Positions 22,318 to 34,072 of a stretch of DNA of 64,000 nt are shown here, piece by piece. Source of the stretch: Ganoderma boninense (lineage: Eukaryota > Basidiomycota > Agaricomycetes > Polyporales > Polyporaceae). Under the pieces are notes generated by a model. It did not search any database and had not been told where the DNA came from. It saw only the letters and a list, made by a program, of their open reading frames with translations. The stretch covers positions 1,347,498-1,411,497 of the forward strand of contig CM035304.1 in the NCBI GenBank assembly GCA_002900995.3. The letters are read 5' to 3'. Both the position numbers and the translations under genes were made by a program. Position 1 is the first letter of the stretch. Each line of letters begins with the position of its first letter.

Positions 22318-22874
22318 AGCGAATGGGCCTATGAAGTGACCTGTCTCTGAACAAGTCGATCAACCCTCCACTGGGCTGTGATTACAGGGGCAAAAGCTTG
22401 TCTTCTTTCACTCTTACCAACTTAACGGCGCGACGTGGTAGAGTGCTGTACAATTTATTGTTGATCGTCAGTCGCGGAACACACAGGGACACGGAGAGAG
22501 CATACCAGGGCTGCAGGGTTGAATGGAAGTCCGAGAACAAGAACTTGAACGCTGAGCGAAATTTGAAAATGAGGTCCTCGATTTGGCAACAGAATAAGCG
22601 CCCCGTCCAGTGCGTCGTGGCAGACCAGAGTCCGAACTATTCAACTGGCCTTCAGCAGACTGACCAGAGTGTCTGTCAACCATAAATACTCTCTGTCACT
22701 TTCACGACATGGATCCCTCTCAAGGAGGAGTGATAATATGCCAACCATCCAGCGATTGAACCTGGAGTCACATTAAATGGCAGCCTTAGTCCGCGATAGT
22801 AGAAGATCGATATCGTGAAACGACCGGAAATCTAGAATAACATCAAACAGAAAACTCTGTTGAACGCCCCCCTC
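22318..22874. other. Intergenic, upstream of the F-box gene
   Basis: No gene seen. It separates the F-box start from the non-coding repeat element. Confidence 0.4.
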
Positions 22875-23430
22875 ACACGACAGGCATCCGGCTATGTCCG
22901 ACCGGCGAAAAGTCGTTGAAGAACGGCAGCTAGAGGTAACCACTTCAAACGCCTCTGGAACGACTTTTGTCTTATCGAATAGGAAAGAAATGTAGCGAAA
23001 TTCGGACGGGCGAAAAGCCGTCGACATGCAGAGACTTTTAGACTGGCCAAAATGCTTCATTGGGCCGAGGCAAAAGCTGAATCAGCAGCTCCTTTTGTCC
23101 GATCGAAAAGCCTTCAGGCACGATTGGCTCCGGTACGACTTTTCGCCCCGATACGTGCCCCATTTGGAGGAGACAAAAGGGGCATCACAGGTCACGCGTC
23201 ATGCGCGTTTTGTCTGGGAGAAACGCCGCCCGGTGGGATCAATTCTCCAACACTTTTGTCCCATCCGAAAGGCGCCAGGCAGCTTGCCCCAGATGCGGTA
23301 TTTCCGCCGGGACAAAAGCAAGGCATCTCTGCGACTTTTCGCCTGTCGCAAAGTTTAGTCATCAGGGCCAATTTTGTCCCATCGAAAATGCGGCCAGTAG
23401 CCGCGCATTTCACTCGGACAAAAGTCGTTC
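22875..23430 (+). mobile_element. Non-coding repeat element, copy 1 (left arm + core)
   Basis: A core of about 474 bp (22957-23430), bounded by GGAACGACTTTTGTC and its inverse, is essentially identical to 59213-59687. On the left it carries an extra arm of about 80 bp starting ACACGACAGGCATCCGG. In copy 2 the same arm is at the right end, inverted. The interior is filled with GACAAAAG/CTTTTGTC and CGAAAAG/CTTTTCG motifs in both orientations. Its open frames have no recognisable domain. Most likely a non-autonomous DNA transposon. Confidence 0.7.
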
Positions 23431-23514
23431 TCCAGATTCACAGACTGGTTAAGGCATGCGGGCGCTAAGTACAAATCAGTGCACAGCCGGTAAGTGCCTG
23501 GTGACTTCAGACCA

Positions 23515-23960
23515 GGGAATCCACAAGCGGTGCCCGGGCGGGCGGGAGCATGGAGGAGTGCGAGGAGTAGAGCAGCGGGCCAGCGGCGGGCGGGAGCATG
23601 GAGGAGTGATGCGAGGCGAGAGCGCGCAGGCGGGTGGCGGCATGGAGGAGTGAAGCTGGAGAGCGCGCGACTCGGCGCAGGGTAGAGCAGCGCGAGGGCG
23701 ATTGGCGGCATGGAGGAGTGGGGTGAAGCGGCGAGAACACGGAGTAAAGCAGCGGGCGGGAGCATGGAGGAGTGACGCGAGGCGAAAGCGCGCGAGGCAC
23801 GGAGTAGAGCAGCGGGCAGGCGGGGGGCGGGCGCATGCAAGGGTGAGTGGCAGCATGGAGGAGTGGGGTGAAGTGGCGAGAGCGCGGGGTGGAGGAGCGG
23901 GCAGACAGCAGGCGGGAGCATGGAGTGAGGTGAAGCGGCCAGAGCGCATGGGTACATGCT
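23515..23960 (+). repeat. GC-rich imperfect minisatellite
   Basis: Units built on GGGAGCATGGAGGAGTG, followed by a variable GCGAG/GAGCGCG stretch, recur about seven to nine times. The open frames on both strands are products of this low-complexity sequence and are not genes. Confidence 0.75.
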
Positions 23961-24003
23961 ACAGTAATAAAAACTCACTCCTACTACTCATTAGCCCATT
24001 GAA

Positions 24004-24462
24004 TGTCATGAACGGCACGCTCGGCGCCTACCCGGCGTCTCTCTTTCCCTTTTTGGACTGTTTGCCTCCCGCGTCGTCCTTATTGTCCTCCGTTGTTTAG
24101 CAAACCCGTCCCTTGTTCTCGCAGTACAATAACTCCTGTCACCCATTGTTCCCGTCGTCATTGTACTACATACCATTGTTCTTCCACTGGTTCCCGTGTC
24201 CATAGTTACCTATTGTCCCCAGTTCCCATTGTCCGCTACATGTATATAAGACCTGTACTTCGCTACCTGGAGACCTCAGTTTCGACCTCTTGTCTCCAGG
24301 TAAGCCTCACTGTATTCTCGCTCGTTACTTACTCGCTCAATACATCTTGTCTCCAGCCTGACTGTCGAGCCCTGCTCCGCTCTCGCTGCACAAGTGCTCG
24401 TTGACGCCCTTGCTCGTCTCGTAAACCTCCTCCCTGATCTTACTCGACAGCCAGTCGTAACA
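24004..24462 (+). mobile_element. Solo LTR of the Ty3 element family
   Basis: 459 bp from TGTCATGAACGG to CGTAACA, nearly identical to the LTRs at 46567 and 51047. A perfect 5-bp target duplication TTGAA flanks it (23999-24003 and 24463-24467). No internal region remains, the product of LTR-LTR recombination. It sits within a predicted intron near the 3' end of the Tnp2 transposase gene. Confidence 0.95.
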
Positions 24463-24474
24463 TTGAAAGGCACG

Positions 24475-27400
24475 TACAGTATACCAAAGAACGCTCACCC
24501 TGTCCAATGATCGAACCACGATGCACTCCATCGCAATGTCTTCTGGGGTGTACGTGAGGGCGGCGAAGTGGCATCGAATATCTTGTAATCGAACGATCCG
24601 AGGGGAAGGGTGGAATTCAGCGTAGCAGAGCCATGTCTCGATGTCAGGAAATTGGCGATAGGGATCGTTGGCAGCATGCGATGATGAAAGCTGCTTGAAT
24701 TCGTTGACGTGAAAAAACGGCTCCACTATCAGCGAAGGTCCGTTGCGTCGGGCATGGAGGAAGATGTCGACAATCTGTCCAGCCAGACAGCTCGCAGTGC
24801 GAGTGGGGTCGTTGAACAAGACAAACGAATTGCGGACGGCAGTCTTGCGTGAGGCGAACGTGGCCCCATCGCGGGTAACGTTTCGAATAGGTTGAACGTG
24901 CGATGAAAGAATGGGTGCACTCTGCGTCGTGGAACTGTCAAAGGCAGAGGAAAAGATGCGGACGTTATTGCCAGACGACACGAGGGCAAGGAGTGAGTCA
25001 TAAGATGGGCGAGGAAGCTCCACCTCATTCTTCTCATCGTACTCTCGTGCGTATTTCAGAGGGTCGTCGCCGTATTCGCGTCCGAAAGGTGCAAAGTCTG
25101 CCGTGCGTACTCCAGCCACCTTTACCGACGCGACGGCTTGATTGTAGGCCGACATCATCTTCTTGAATGGGGCCGAAGTGGGCCACACGATAGTGTTCAT
25201 CAACCAACGAAGACCCGAGCCGATGTAGAAATAGCGAATAAAGGTGAGGGGCATCTTATCTACGATGTATAAGCAATGGGCCGGCTAGCAGTGAGGGAAC
25301 CGACGTACCGGTTTTGCTATTGGTATTTAAATGCTGCAGAAGCCCGTTGTAGCGTTCAAAAGGGAAGGCCCACCACGCGTGGACAGGGCCGAAGATCAGG
25401 AGACATTGTCGGAGATGGAGAGAGAGGTGATGGTTCGGAACGAGCTGATGGTTGAAGAGAGATCACAGTGTTCTCAGATAATGGAGCATGTGGTCATCGA
25501 ACTTTTCGACGCGGTCGCCATCCATCGAGCATCGAGTCGCCAGGTCAACTGCACAAACTAGAGCAAGGAAATTGTCGAGGAGAAGCTTGTGCTTGTCGGA
25601 AGCGTTCGAGGACCCCCAGAGTCGACAAAGAGTAACAACCAAGCTCACCGTACATGCAGTTCTCCACTGGTCGGCCTTCAGTTTTCCATGAGCTGGGCTG
25701 CCAAAGTTTTTGGGGGGGTGTTCCATCCAGGACGGGAAATGGGTGGCCGAGATGTCCTTGCGGATCTGGTTGATTGTCGTCTTATCCAACACACGAAACT
25801 GGGAAATGTCATGGGGACCATGTGCCAGATGAAAGTCAGCGGTGGATTCGGTGAGGACAGGGGGGATGTTGATCGGCCTGGTATGCGTCTTAACCTTTTA
25901 AAATAATTTAGCTCAGCTACACGGGTAAGGAGATGGCAACATACCCAGTCAAGAAGCGCTGTTCGATAGGCCTTCTTCGTCAATGATGACGACGGGACGA
26001 CACCGTTGAACTCCGCCACAGCAACAAGATACCCCCGCCGTATCTTGTCAAGCGCCGTAGCTGACTCGGATTGCAATGCTTTCAGTACGCGGAGGAGTTG
26101 AGCGCTCTGCTGCTCAGGAGTGTGGGGTGGAGCCTTGGAAGAATCGCTGCTCTTGTCTTTGACATCGAGCCCCCAGACATCCCTACAATGGTGTCGCAGC
26201 TCCCCGAGGAATAAGTTGTGCATAGCATCGACGACGGCGAACTGAGTAGGATCCCAGTACTCCAGACGTAGCAGCTCGCTCCAACGGATGCCGTTCTCCT
26301 TGAACTCCGCGTTGCGAGAGGCCTCTGTCTTCGCCTCCTTCCACCTCATCGCATGTCGGAGGTGATCTTCCCACGAGTTCGTTGGCCAGCTAGAACGATC
26401 CAGATTGTTGATTTGGGCCTTCTGGAGCTTGCAGAAGGAACAAAAGTGGGAAGACATGTGACCTGCGAACCCGGCAGCCTTGCGGAGAGCGGGGATGTCG
26501 CAGACGAGAGGGATGAGGGCGGCACGGACGAGGAGGGCCACCTTTTCAGACGAAGCATCCTCGAACAATATGCCACGGTGCCACAGTGTGAGGAGTTCAT
26601 CGATGAGAGGGCGTAGGAGATGGTTAATTTGATGGAGTTCCGGTTCCCGAGGGCCAGGTATGATTGCAAGAAGACAGATGTATTCGGGACGGTAACGAAG
26701 GTGATCAGGCAGGTTCTCGCAGATCAGATACATAGCCCCGATGGAATGAGACTTTCCCGCCTTCTTGTTACCGAATGGATTGAACCAATCGATGAAGAGA
26801 CTGAAGACAAGGTGCACTGCGCTGTCTGGCTGGGAGGCAAAGGGTGTCTTCCTATCGGGGCCGAGGAAGGACTGAATGGCTGGGGTATGAAAGATATCCT
26901 TCCATCGGCCAGGAGGAGGCGTCCACGCCGCCCTCGCAGTGTCCACAACGCCCGGTCGACTGAGAAGGTCGGCGAGGTATGATTGCAACTTGCGATATGG
27001 AAAGATCAAGAGTGGCTCGTATGTGACCTTCCCAGGGGCGTTCTTTCGGGTTGGCGCATACTCCTGCTTGCGAACAAGCACAGTGCCGCAAACAGGTTTG
27101 TCTGTCTCTTGATAAGTGCAGGTGTGGGGGTACGGATCGTTGGGAGTCTTGGGGTCAGGTGGATATGTACTGTAGCAGGCGGGGCAACATGCGTAGCGCA
27201 CGATATCTGGTTCAAGGCCTAAGAGGGACAGGATGCCGCGAATGTCGTCAGGGATGTCGTTGATAGCCTCCACCTGCACCGGCGTTAGACCATCCTTGCC
27301 GGTTTCCGTTCCAGCTCCAACGTTACACCAGACCATCGCACCAAAAAGGATCGCTTCCACTGCCGCAAGGACGTACCCACTACAAGACTGCGAAGTTCCT

Positions 27401-28532
27401 GCCACAGAGTGAAGTATAGAGGCGAGGATCAACGCAGCGACGATAAACGGCTGCATCTTGCTTGTGCGAAGACGGTGACCGATCAGATCTGATCGTCGTA
27501 CCATTGGTAAGTGCTTCAGCATACTGAGATGATCATACGCACCTGATTTGACACGAACTGGGCCTGCGGAGCCTTCACGAAGGTGGGCGCAAATGATCTT
27601 CTCGGTCAGCAGGGTACCCCATGCTTTCTCCTTCATTGCGTCGAGTCGAGCGATCTCGTTGATCATCCTCGCTAAAAGAACCAGACGAACCTGGTCGACG
27701 TCTGGGTCGCCCAATGGTAGAAGCCTCTGTTCCAACAATCGTTTCTGCGTGTTCAGCCAGGCGTGAAAACTGAGGAAGACCGCTTCGTTGGGCTTGGGGG
27801 GAAGGTCCACGATGGATTGGGGTTGTGAGCTGAACGTTAGGGGAAGGCCTTGGGGTACGAGGGCATGAAAACCGTCGAAAGTTCGATCGAGGTCAGCCAG
27901 AAGCCTCTCGCGACGCTCTTTGACAGGCGCAGAAGGCGTTGCTGAAGGAGTGCTTTCGCTGGCGGAGGGCTGCAATGATACTACCATAAGCTATATTGAA
28001 AGTCCTTTCGCCGCAAGCGACCAACCTCTCCACTGTTCACCTGCTGCGATTGGCCAGGCGCATCGGTTCCAGCCATTGCGGCAGCCTTCGGACGCATTAG
28101 CTGGAATCTATCTAGTACAGCATGGAGTTGCACCTTTGCTTCGACCTCCGCATTGCTCCCACGACGGTTTTGTCGCTCTCCGCCCGAATCTCGAGGTCGA
28201 ACAGGAAGAGTCCTTGACCCCTGGCGGGGTATGGCGCGACTCGCCGTGGCGAGAAGGATCGTGTTCGAAATTGGGTCTTCGTTTTCCTCATCTTGATACC
28301 ACACCTCCCTCTGCATATGCTTATTGCGTGAGCGCGAAGTGAGCATTCGACCCTTCTTTTCTTCGCCATCTTCGTAGAAGACATGTCGACGGCATTTCAT
28401 GCAAGAGCAAAGAAATTTGGGACGCATTGAATACACAGGCGAGCATGGACGTGGAAGTGAGTGCGTGGAAGAGTAAGTGTAAGATGGTACATCGTCCTCG
28501 CAAAGATCAGCCATCAGTAGCGGATGAGTCAT
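24475..28532 (-). CDS. Tnp2-type (CACTA/EnSpm) transposase, probably defective
   Basis: The N-terminal exon (from 28532 or 28512) has a C-S-C-x2-C cluster (FLCSCMKCRRHV). The main exon block runs 27987-25900 and encodes a hydrophobic segment (MQPFIVAALILASILHSVAG), a CPACYSTYPP zinc-binding cluster and the Tnp2 core, with AVHLVFSLFIDWFNPFGNK, then GAMYLICENLPDHLRYRPEY, then FCSFCKL and VVDAMHNLFLGEL. C-terminal pieces continue through 25840-25460 and 25254-24500 with several introns. This is the transposase family of fungal CACTA elements, which move by cut and paste. The solo LTR lies in the intron after SLDRV. No coding sequence could be found beyond it, so the C-terminus may be lost. The element's own terminal repeats were not identified. 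Confidence 0.8.
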
Positions 28533-28561
28533 CGATTATGACGAAAAATACCAGGTACAAC

Positions 28562-29100
28562 ATGTGTAACTAAGGCTGAACATAGGTTCAGGTTTCATGC
28601 AGTTCAACCTGGCTTTAACCTAGATATTTACCTATAGGTTGTGATCTGTAGGTTATAGGTACTCATGCCATGAATCAGCCACAAATCTGAATCAGCCATC
28701 TTGGAAAAAGTGACCTGGATCTGTAGGTTTGGGTATAGGTCACTTGTAGGTTGATTCACACTTTGACAGCTAAAAATAGCATAAATTGAAGGCTTTAGTA
28801 GATAAATTGTCCTTATATAGCTTACTACTGCATGTATAAGCATAATTCTAGCATAAAAAAGACTACTAACACTCAATAATAGGTTAAAATCTTCAACAGT
28901 AGCTGAGAAAATACTATATTTAGTATTCAAATCAAATCAATGATTTGACCTATAACTTGTAGGTTTGCTACCTGTAGGTTGTAGGTACAAAGTTGATTTG
29001 ATTCATACAGATCCCAATCAAGCTTTTAAAAGTGGCCAAACCTGCAGGTACAAATTCCAATCAACTATAGGTTGACCTACGTTCAGCCTTATGTGTAACT
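28562..29100. repeat. 10-bp target site duplication pair around the MITE
   Basis: ATGTGTAACT occurs at 28562-28571 and again at 29091-29100, immediately outside the element. A perfect 10-bp duplication suggests a recent insertion. Confidence 0.85.
28572..29090. mobile_element. 519-bp AT-rich MITE with 10-bp TSD
   Basis: The ends AAGGCTGAACATAGGT and the inverse of AAGGCTGAACGTAGGT form terminal inverted repeats. The interior is AT-rich compared with its surroundings and full of TGTAGGT/TATAGGT motifs. There is no open frame of note. TSD length suggests a MULE-like source, which is inference. Confidence 0.8.
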
Positions 29101-29296
29101 TCCAATTCCAATTCTCGAGACAGAATTCGCTCAGGCCTGGCTCGATGCCCAATCCCACATAGGGTATTGACTTGGTGGGTAAGCACGACCAGCAATAACT
29201 CTCCACAGGAAATACACCACTAAAAACACACTCCCCGCAACCGCGCACAACTAATCGTCATCCTCGATTAATGAAGATAAAGGCATCGTCACAAAA

Positions 29297-30991
29297 CTAA
29301 TCCCACATACCGCTCGAAGGTTTGGTCTTGAGTTCTACAAGCGCGATGCGATGTGGAGCATCAGTGAGTATACGGTTACAATAATCCAGTGGAGTACATA
29401 CCAGAGTCATATCGCTCAACAATTCAACGACGATGTCAAGATGCAAGAGCGCCGCAGCGCGGGTAGGCGACGGCGTCGCCTGAGCGTGCCCGTGCTCCTC
29501 CGCGGGGGAAGGAGAATTCAGGGACGTAACCTCAATGTCCTCCGTCTCTTCGGTGTGAGCGCGGGTAGGCGATGGCGGCGCCTCAACGTCTTCATGCTCC
29601 TCGGCGGGGGAGGGAGTAGGCGATGGCGGCGCCTCAACGTCTTCATGCTCCTTGGCGCGAGCACGGGTAGGCGATGGCGGTGCCTCAACGTCTTCATGCT
29701 CCTCGGCGGGGGAGGGAGTAGGCGATGGCGGTGCCTCAGCGTGCCCGTGCTCCTCCGCGGGGGAAGGAGAATTCAGGAACGTAACCTCGATGTCCTCCGT
29801 CTCTTCGGCGTAAGTGCGGGTAGGCGATCGCGGCGCCTCAACGTGTTGGAGATGAGGTAGGAGCTGAGCGCTGACTTGACATGTTCCTTCCATAGAGGAA
29901 CTATACCAGCCGTCGGCACCGAGAACGAGCGAGGGAGGAACAGAATGGCGAGGGATGTCGTGGTCAGCATCCCGCAGCTCCTCCTCTAATGACAGCCCTC
30001 GCATCTCATCTAAACGAGTACTCCACCGTGACAAAACCGCTCGCGCACTGCTCAAATATGATGGACGTACCACAGACAGCCCCTTCACCGAATGAGCCCC
30101 GAGTGAGCTCATGAACCTCCTCGCGAACTTGCTTCACGATACTCCAAATGACATCTTCTCTCGCCTTCATTTCAGAGTACTCAGCAGCAAGGAACTGGGC
30201 GAGGTCTCGAGTTGGGAAGAGCTTCTTGATCACATCATCGACTGTGCTCTGCTGAACAGTCCATTGTGATTGCAGGACAGTGACGTTCCTCTCAGTCTTG
30301 CTCAGCGACGATTGCATATTATCCATGCGTTCCGTGATGTGGACTTTGAACTGGGCTAGGTCTTTGCGCTCCCTTCGTAATGCACCTGAAGGCATGTATA
30401 GCATCGTCACTGCCTGAGAATGGCGACATAGCGTACCTTCAGCATCCTGGTATGAAAGTCTCGCAGGTCCCGTTACATTCTTGATCTCCGTCTGGAGCGA
30501 CATGATCTCCTCTTCCAGTTGAATGATTCGCTCGTCAAGGAGAGTCTATACTAGGGTAAGAAAGGAAGACATATGGATGGCATGGCGAGTACACTTACCT
30601 GCGACCGTTTCATCTCCAATACCGCCCGAAACAGCGCAACTGTGACAGATTCGACGTGTTCCATCTCCCGCAGCGCGTCTGCGAACTCGACCTCGAGGAA
30701 ATGATAATTGACATGACGGAGGTCCAAGTTCCTGAGGAGGGGTCAACCATGGAAGGATCAAGGGGGAAGTACAACTCACTGAAGACGACACAATTGGTTG
30801 TATGCTGACGGTGAAAGCACGTCTTGCAGCTGAGTCGTAGAGACTACAGGCCCGCCATTTGAACCAGTCGTTGAAGCTCCAAATGTAGACACATTCTGGT
30901 TGGAGTGGGAGGACGGTGTAAAGTCAGAACCTGCCCTGTCCTCATGGAGGTCGTCCGGGGGTTCCTCAACGTCGAGAAGGTGGGGCAGCAT
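29297..30991 (-). CDS. Orphan coiled-coil protein with C-terminal acidic/proline tandem repeats
   Basis: I do not recognise this gene. A likely start is MLPHLLDVEEPPDDLHED (ATG at 30991). Segments follow with NYHFLEVEFADALREMEHVE, then a coiled coil (LLDERIIQLEEEIMSLQTEI; KVHITERMDNMQSSLSKTER) across introns near 30770, 30590 and 30440. The last exon (30040-29297) holds tandem units EEHEDVEAPPSPT, alternating with EETEDIEVT and LNSPSPAEEH variants. No signal peptide or membrane segment is seen. It heads a run of minus-strand lineage-specific genes. Confidence 0.55.
29450..29850 (-). repeat. Coding minisatellite, about 51-bp units
   Basis: Roughly seven units, read on the plus strand as GTAGGCGATGGCGGYGCCTC followed by an AACGTCTTCATGCTCCT-type segment, encode (A/P)EEHEDVEAPPSPT. 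The outer units carry a shared longer variant, so the array is roughly symmetric. Confidence 0.85.
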
Positions 30992-31310
30992 GGGGGTTGA
31001 GAGGGGATACGTACAGAGGCGCAAAGGCGCATGACTGAAGAACCGCCTTCATATATATCGAGTTCCCTTGGTCATTGCTGGCAATGGATGGGAGACACAA
31101 CGGTTTTGCAACAGTAAAGCACCATGGTAAGCAGCAAGCTGGGTCAATAGACGCCCAATCACAAGACGCCAGTCAAACCGCGATTGCTTAAGTGCCAGGA
31201 GAAGCGCATCTGCGCACAGACTGAAGGCTCACTTCATCCAGATGACAACTTGCACTAGCCATGATCCACAGCGATGAATTCTGAACACAATAAGTACAAA
31301 AGCAACACTG

Positions 31311-32577
31311 CTACATGAACACGACGAGCCTTCCCCGGCCCTGGCCAACCAGCTCTGGAGATATGATGTCATACGCGAGCTGCCAAACAAAATCCTGAGA
31401 GACGTGGAGCACTGCGAGGCAGGGCGAAGACTGACCTTGTGCCAGACGCTTCAAGTACCAGTCGCGATCCAACCAAGATGGCAATTTACGGGATTCCGTG
31501 AGAGTGAGAACACGTCCGTCGGCACATTTGTATCCAACCTTGACTACCTTCCAGCGGAGTCGTCCATGTTCGGAAACGCAAATCCACATGTCTTGATGCT
31601 CACCGCCATTATCGAGAAATGTCCCGTACCTATGAACAAACACGTCTCCTTCCTTCAACTCCGAGCGATGAGATAGGTCTGGAGGATGTTCGATACGCTG
31701 GGGTGATCGCGTCTGCCACCAGTAGATAGGAACACCCACCTTAGCCGGGCATCGACGATATCTCTCGAGGTAATCGGCGTTCTGCATTTAGAGTGGTGTC
31801 AGATTGTTGTAGAATTGTCGCTACGATCATACGACAAACCATGCTAGAGGGGAGATGTCCAGCGAAGGTATTAGGGGAACTCCTGGAGCGTGACGACACC
31901 GACGACACCGAAGTTGATCGCAACCTTCCGCTCAGTTCTGCAGAAGGTGAATTATCCCTGCGGCTGGATGGCCCGGCGATAGGTAAGCCAGGTTGATCGT
32001 GTGACGGCAACTGGTCAGAAAGACTGCATGAAGCTTGAAGTGGCTCTATTTGCAGCCCACGTCGGGGCTGGAGCGTCTCGTTGGGGACAGACACGAGATT
32101 TTCCGGCGGCGGTGGAGGGAGTGCGGCACAACCTTCAGCAAGATCGTGCGGGATGGATACATCACGCGCAAGGGTTATTCGGAGAGCAGTGGGGCGAGGC
32201 TGACGATGAGGACGCTCATTGAGGGACTCTGTTGCGGTTGCCTCCGCCTTGATCTGCCTACTATACTGTGGCGTGAGCGTTCGCAGCATCGACGGCACGA
32301 GAATAACTCACCTGGAACGAAGTCTCAACAATTCATGCGTAAAATCTCTCGCAACAGTGGGTCGGACGTTGTGGTTATACGGCGCGGCCGGGGCGGGGAA
32401 TACGAGATGCGTAGGGTGAGATGTCTTGGCTGTTGCAATCGCGGAATATGTGTAGGCAACCGTGCAGGTACGAATGAGGAACGGTCGAGGGCGATGACGT
32501 GACCCGCATGCGTAGAACGTCAAGGCCACCAGCGAGGCCACAAAAAATGCAGCATAGAGCTCTTCGTGGGGTAACAT
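31311..32577 (-). CDS. Membrane-anchored orphan gene A (shared PPDLS/GD-x-F domain)
   Basis: The start MLPHEELYAAFFVASLVAL (ATG at 32577) gives one transmembrane segment near the N-terminus. Proline/serine-rich exons follow (about 32290-31800). The final exon (about 31780-31430) contains a domain shared with the next two genes: HPPDLSHRSELKEGDVFVHR, then MWICVSEHGRLRWKVVKVGY, ADGRVLTLTE and LPSWLDRDWYLKR. The C-terminal end after LKRLAQ is uncertain, as a GTCAGT donor follows. Neither topology nor function is known; the domain may face the cytosol or the secretory lumen. Confidence 0.55.
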
Positions 32578-33145
32578 GGCGAGGTGGTGGTTCAGTCTCT
32601 GCGATCCATGACGGTTCGGAAAGAATTTACTCACATGGGGAGATAAAGTCCTTTGTTACCAACCACGTGTCCGACAATTCCACCAACCTCAGCCGTCGAA
32701 GGCCAGAGTAGATCGAGGGGACCCAAAGTCCCATAGATACGACAACAGCGAGGACGAAGGCGATGGCGAGGGCAAGGGCGAGGACGTTGAGTCAGAGAGA
32801 GGGAAGTGACCAGCCGCGCTTCCAAGGATGGACAGAGCGTGTCGAATAGGCGCGCATACGGCCGACGAACCGGGCCGATTCGATGTCCCAATATCGGTGC
32901 AACAATTTAAATTTAGGAAAACGTGAGACCAATACACGGTGAGGGGAGGCACACATAACGGAGTAGACGAGTTTCATGCCAGTATAGTGATTAGGGCGAC
33001 GTAGGGAACAAATAACGGTGGATGGACTTTGTAATCGAGAACGAAACATCAAGACAGAAGGTGGTAATCGAGAACAAAAAGTCGAGGCGAGGAACATAGA
33101 GGGGGGGAACATACGAGGAGAAAGCTCTAGGAGATTGTGTCCACC

Positions 33146-34072
33146 TCAGTGGATATTGGAGACGCGTGTCAAGCTTGGCCGGCCACGAGCCGGGGCATCA
33201 GTTTGCTGAAGTCTGGAAGAAATGTTGTTAGCGTACGTATCATGATAACCAGCAGTGGTAGGCCACGCACTTGTCCGCTCGTAATGCTCCCTGGTGACCC
33301 AAGAAGGCTCCTTCTTAACCTCCGTTACTAGGAGGCACCTCCCATCAGCGCGCTGGTAGCCCTCATACACGCGCTTCCAGAAGCGGCGTCCCTCGAACTG
33401 AACCCAGATCCAGAGACGGTATTCGGTCGCCGTATGGAAGATGAACACGTCACCGAGGCAAAGGTTTGGGTCGCCCGAGAGGTTGGGAGGCGAGATGGGC
33501 AAGAACATTCCGATCTTGTCCGCCACCCAGTAGGGCGTCAGGACGGGGTTGGGCCCCACTGCGTCCGGGTTCGTCGACCGCCTGGGCTGCATCCTCTTCT
33601 CGAATCTAAAAAAAGCGGAGTTGCCCTAACCTAGGTCAGCATGAAGTGAAAGCAAAGCAATTCTATACGCTTACTAGGCGAAATGTGCTCGACCATCCCT
33701 TCTTCGGGCTCCAGGGGAAGGACGGCGGCCCAGCGCCAGCACTGGGACCCGCGCCAACGGGAGCAGAGGCCGATGCGACAGGCGTTTGAGGCACGACGTG
33801 ACCGGAAGGTTGGTCAGAGGTTCCAACACGAAGCCTTAAGGGGCCCGGAGTAGCTGATCGGAGAGACTGCGGGGGATTCACCGTGGCGGGGTCGGCGCGT
33901 TAGGGGGAAGGGGAACGTTGGATTCGCTGGGGGGCCGAGTGCCTTCACCGCCTCGCAACTGTTGCCCTAGAGCAAAGACAGCGCAGGCGAGCAGGAGCGT
34001 GCAAAAGTCCGAGAAGGTAATCATGGAAGTGGCGGGAGGGGGAGCGGACAGAGAAGGTGGGCAGTAGGGCAT
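33146..34072 (-). CDS. Membrane-anchored orphan gene B (same domain as gene A)
   Basis: The ATG at 34072 opens MPYCPPSLSAPPPATSMITF followed by the hydrophobic segment FCTLLLACAVFALG. A proline-rich linker is followed by the domain exon (33592-about 33270): YWVADKIGMFLPISPPNLSG, LGDVFIFHTATEYRLWIWVQ, FWKRVYEGYQRADGR, EPSWVTREHYER. An intron follows (GTGCGT...TTCCAG), and a last short exon ends RVSNIH at 33146. The alignable positions PP-x-LS, GD-x-F, LWIW, W-x3-V-x2-GY, ADGR and PSWV agree with genes A and C. Function unknown. Confidence 0.6.

Noticed and set aside
23052..23468. Protein-coding gene inside the repeat element (138- and 110-residue frames)
   Set aside because: The frames exist in both copies only because the DNA is identical. 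All frames are similar in quality and follow the AAAAG motif spacing. There is no domain.
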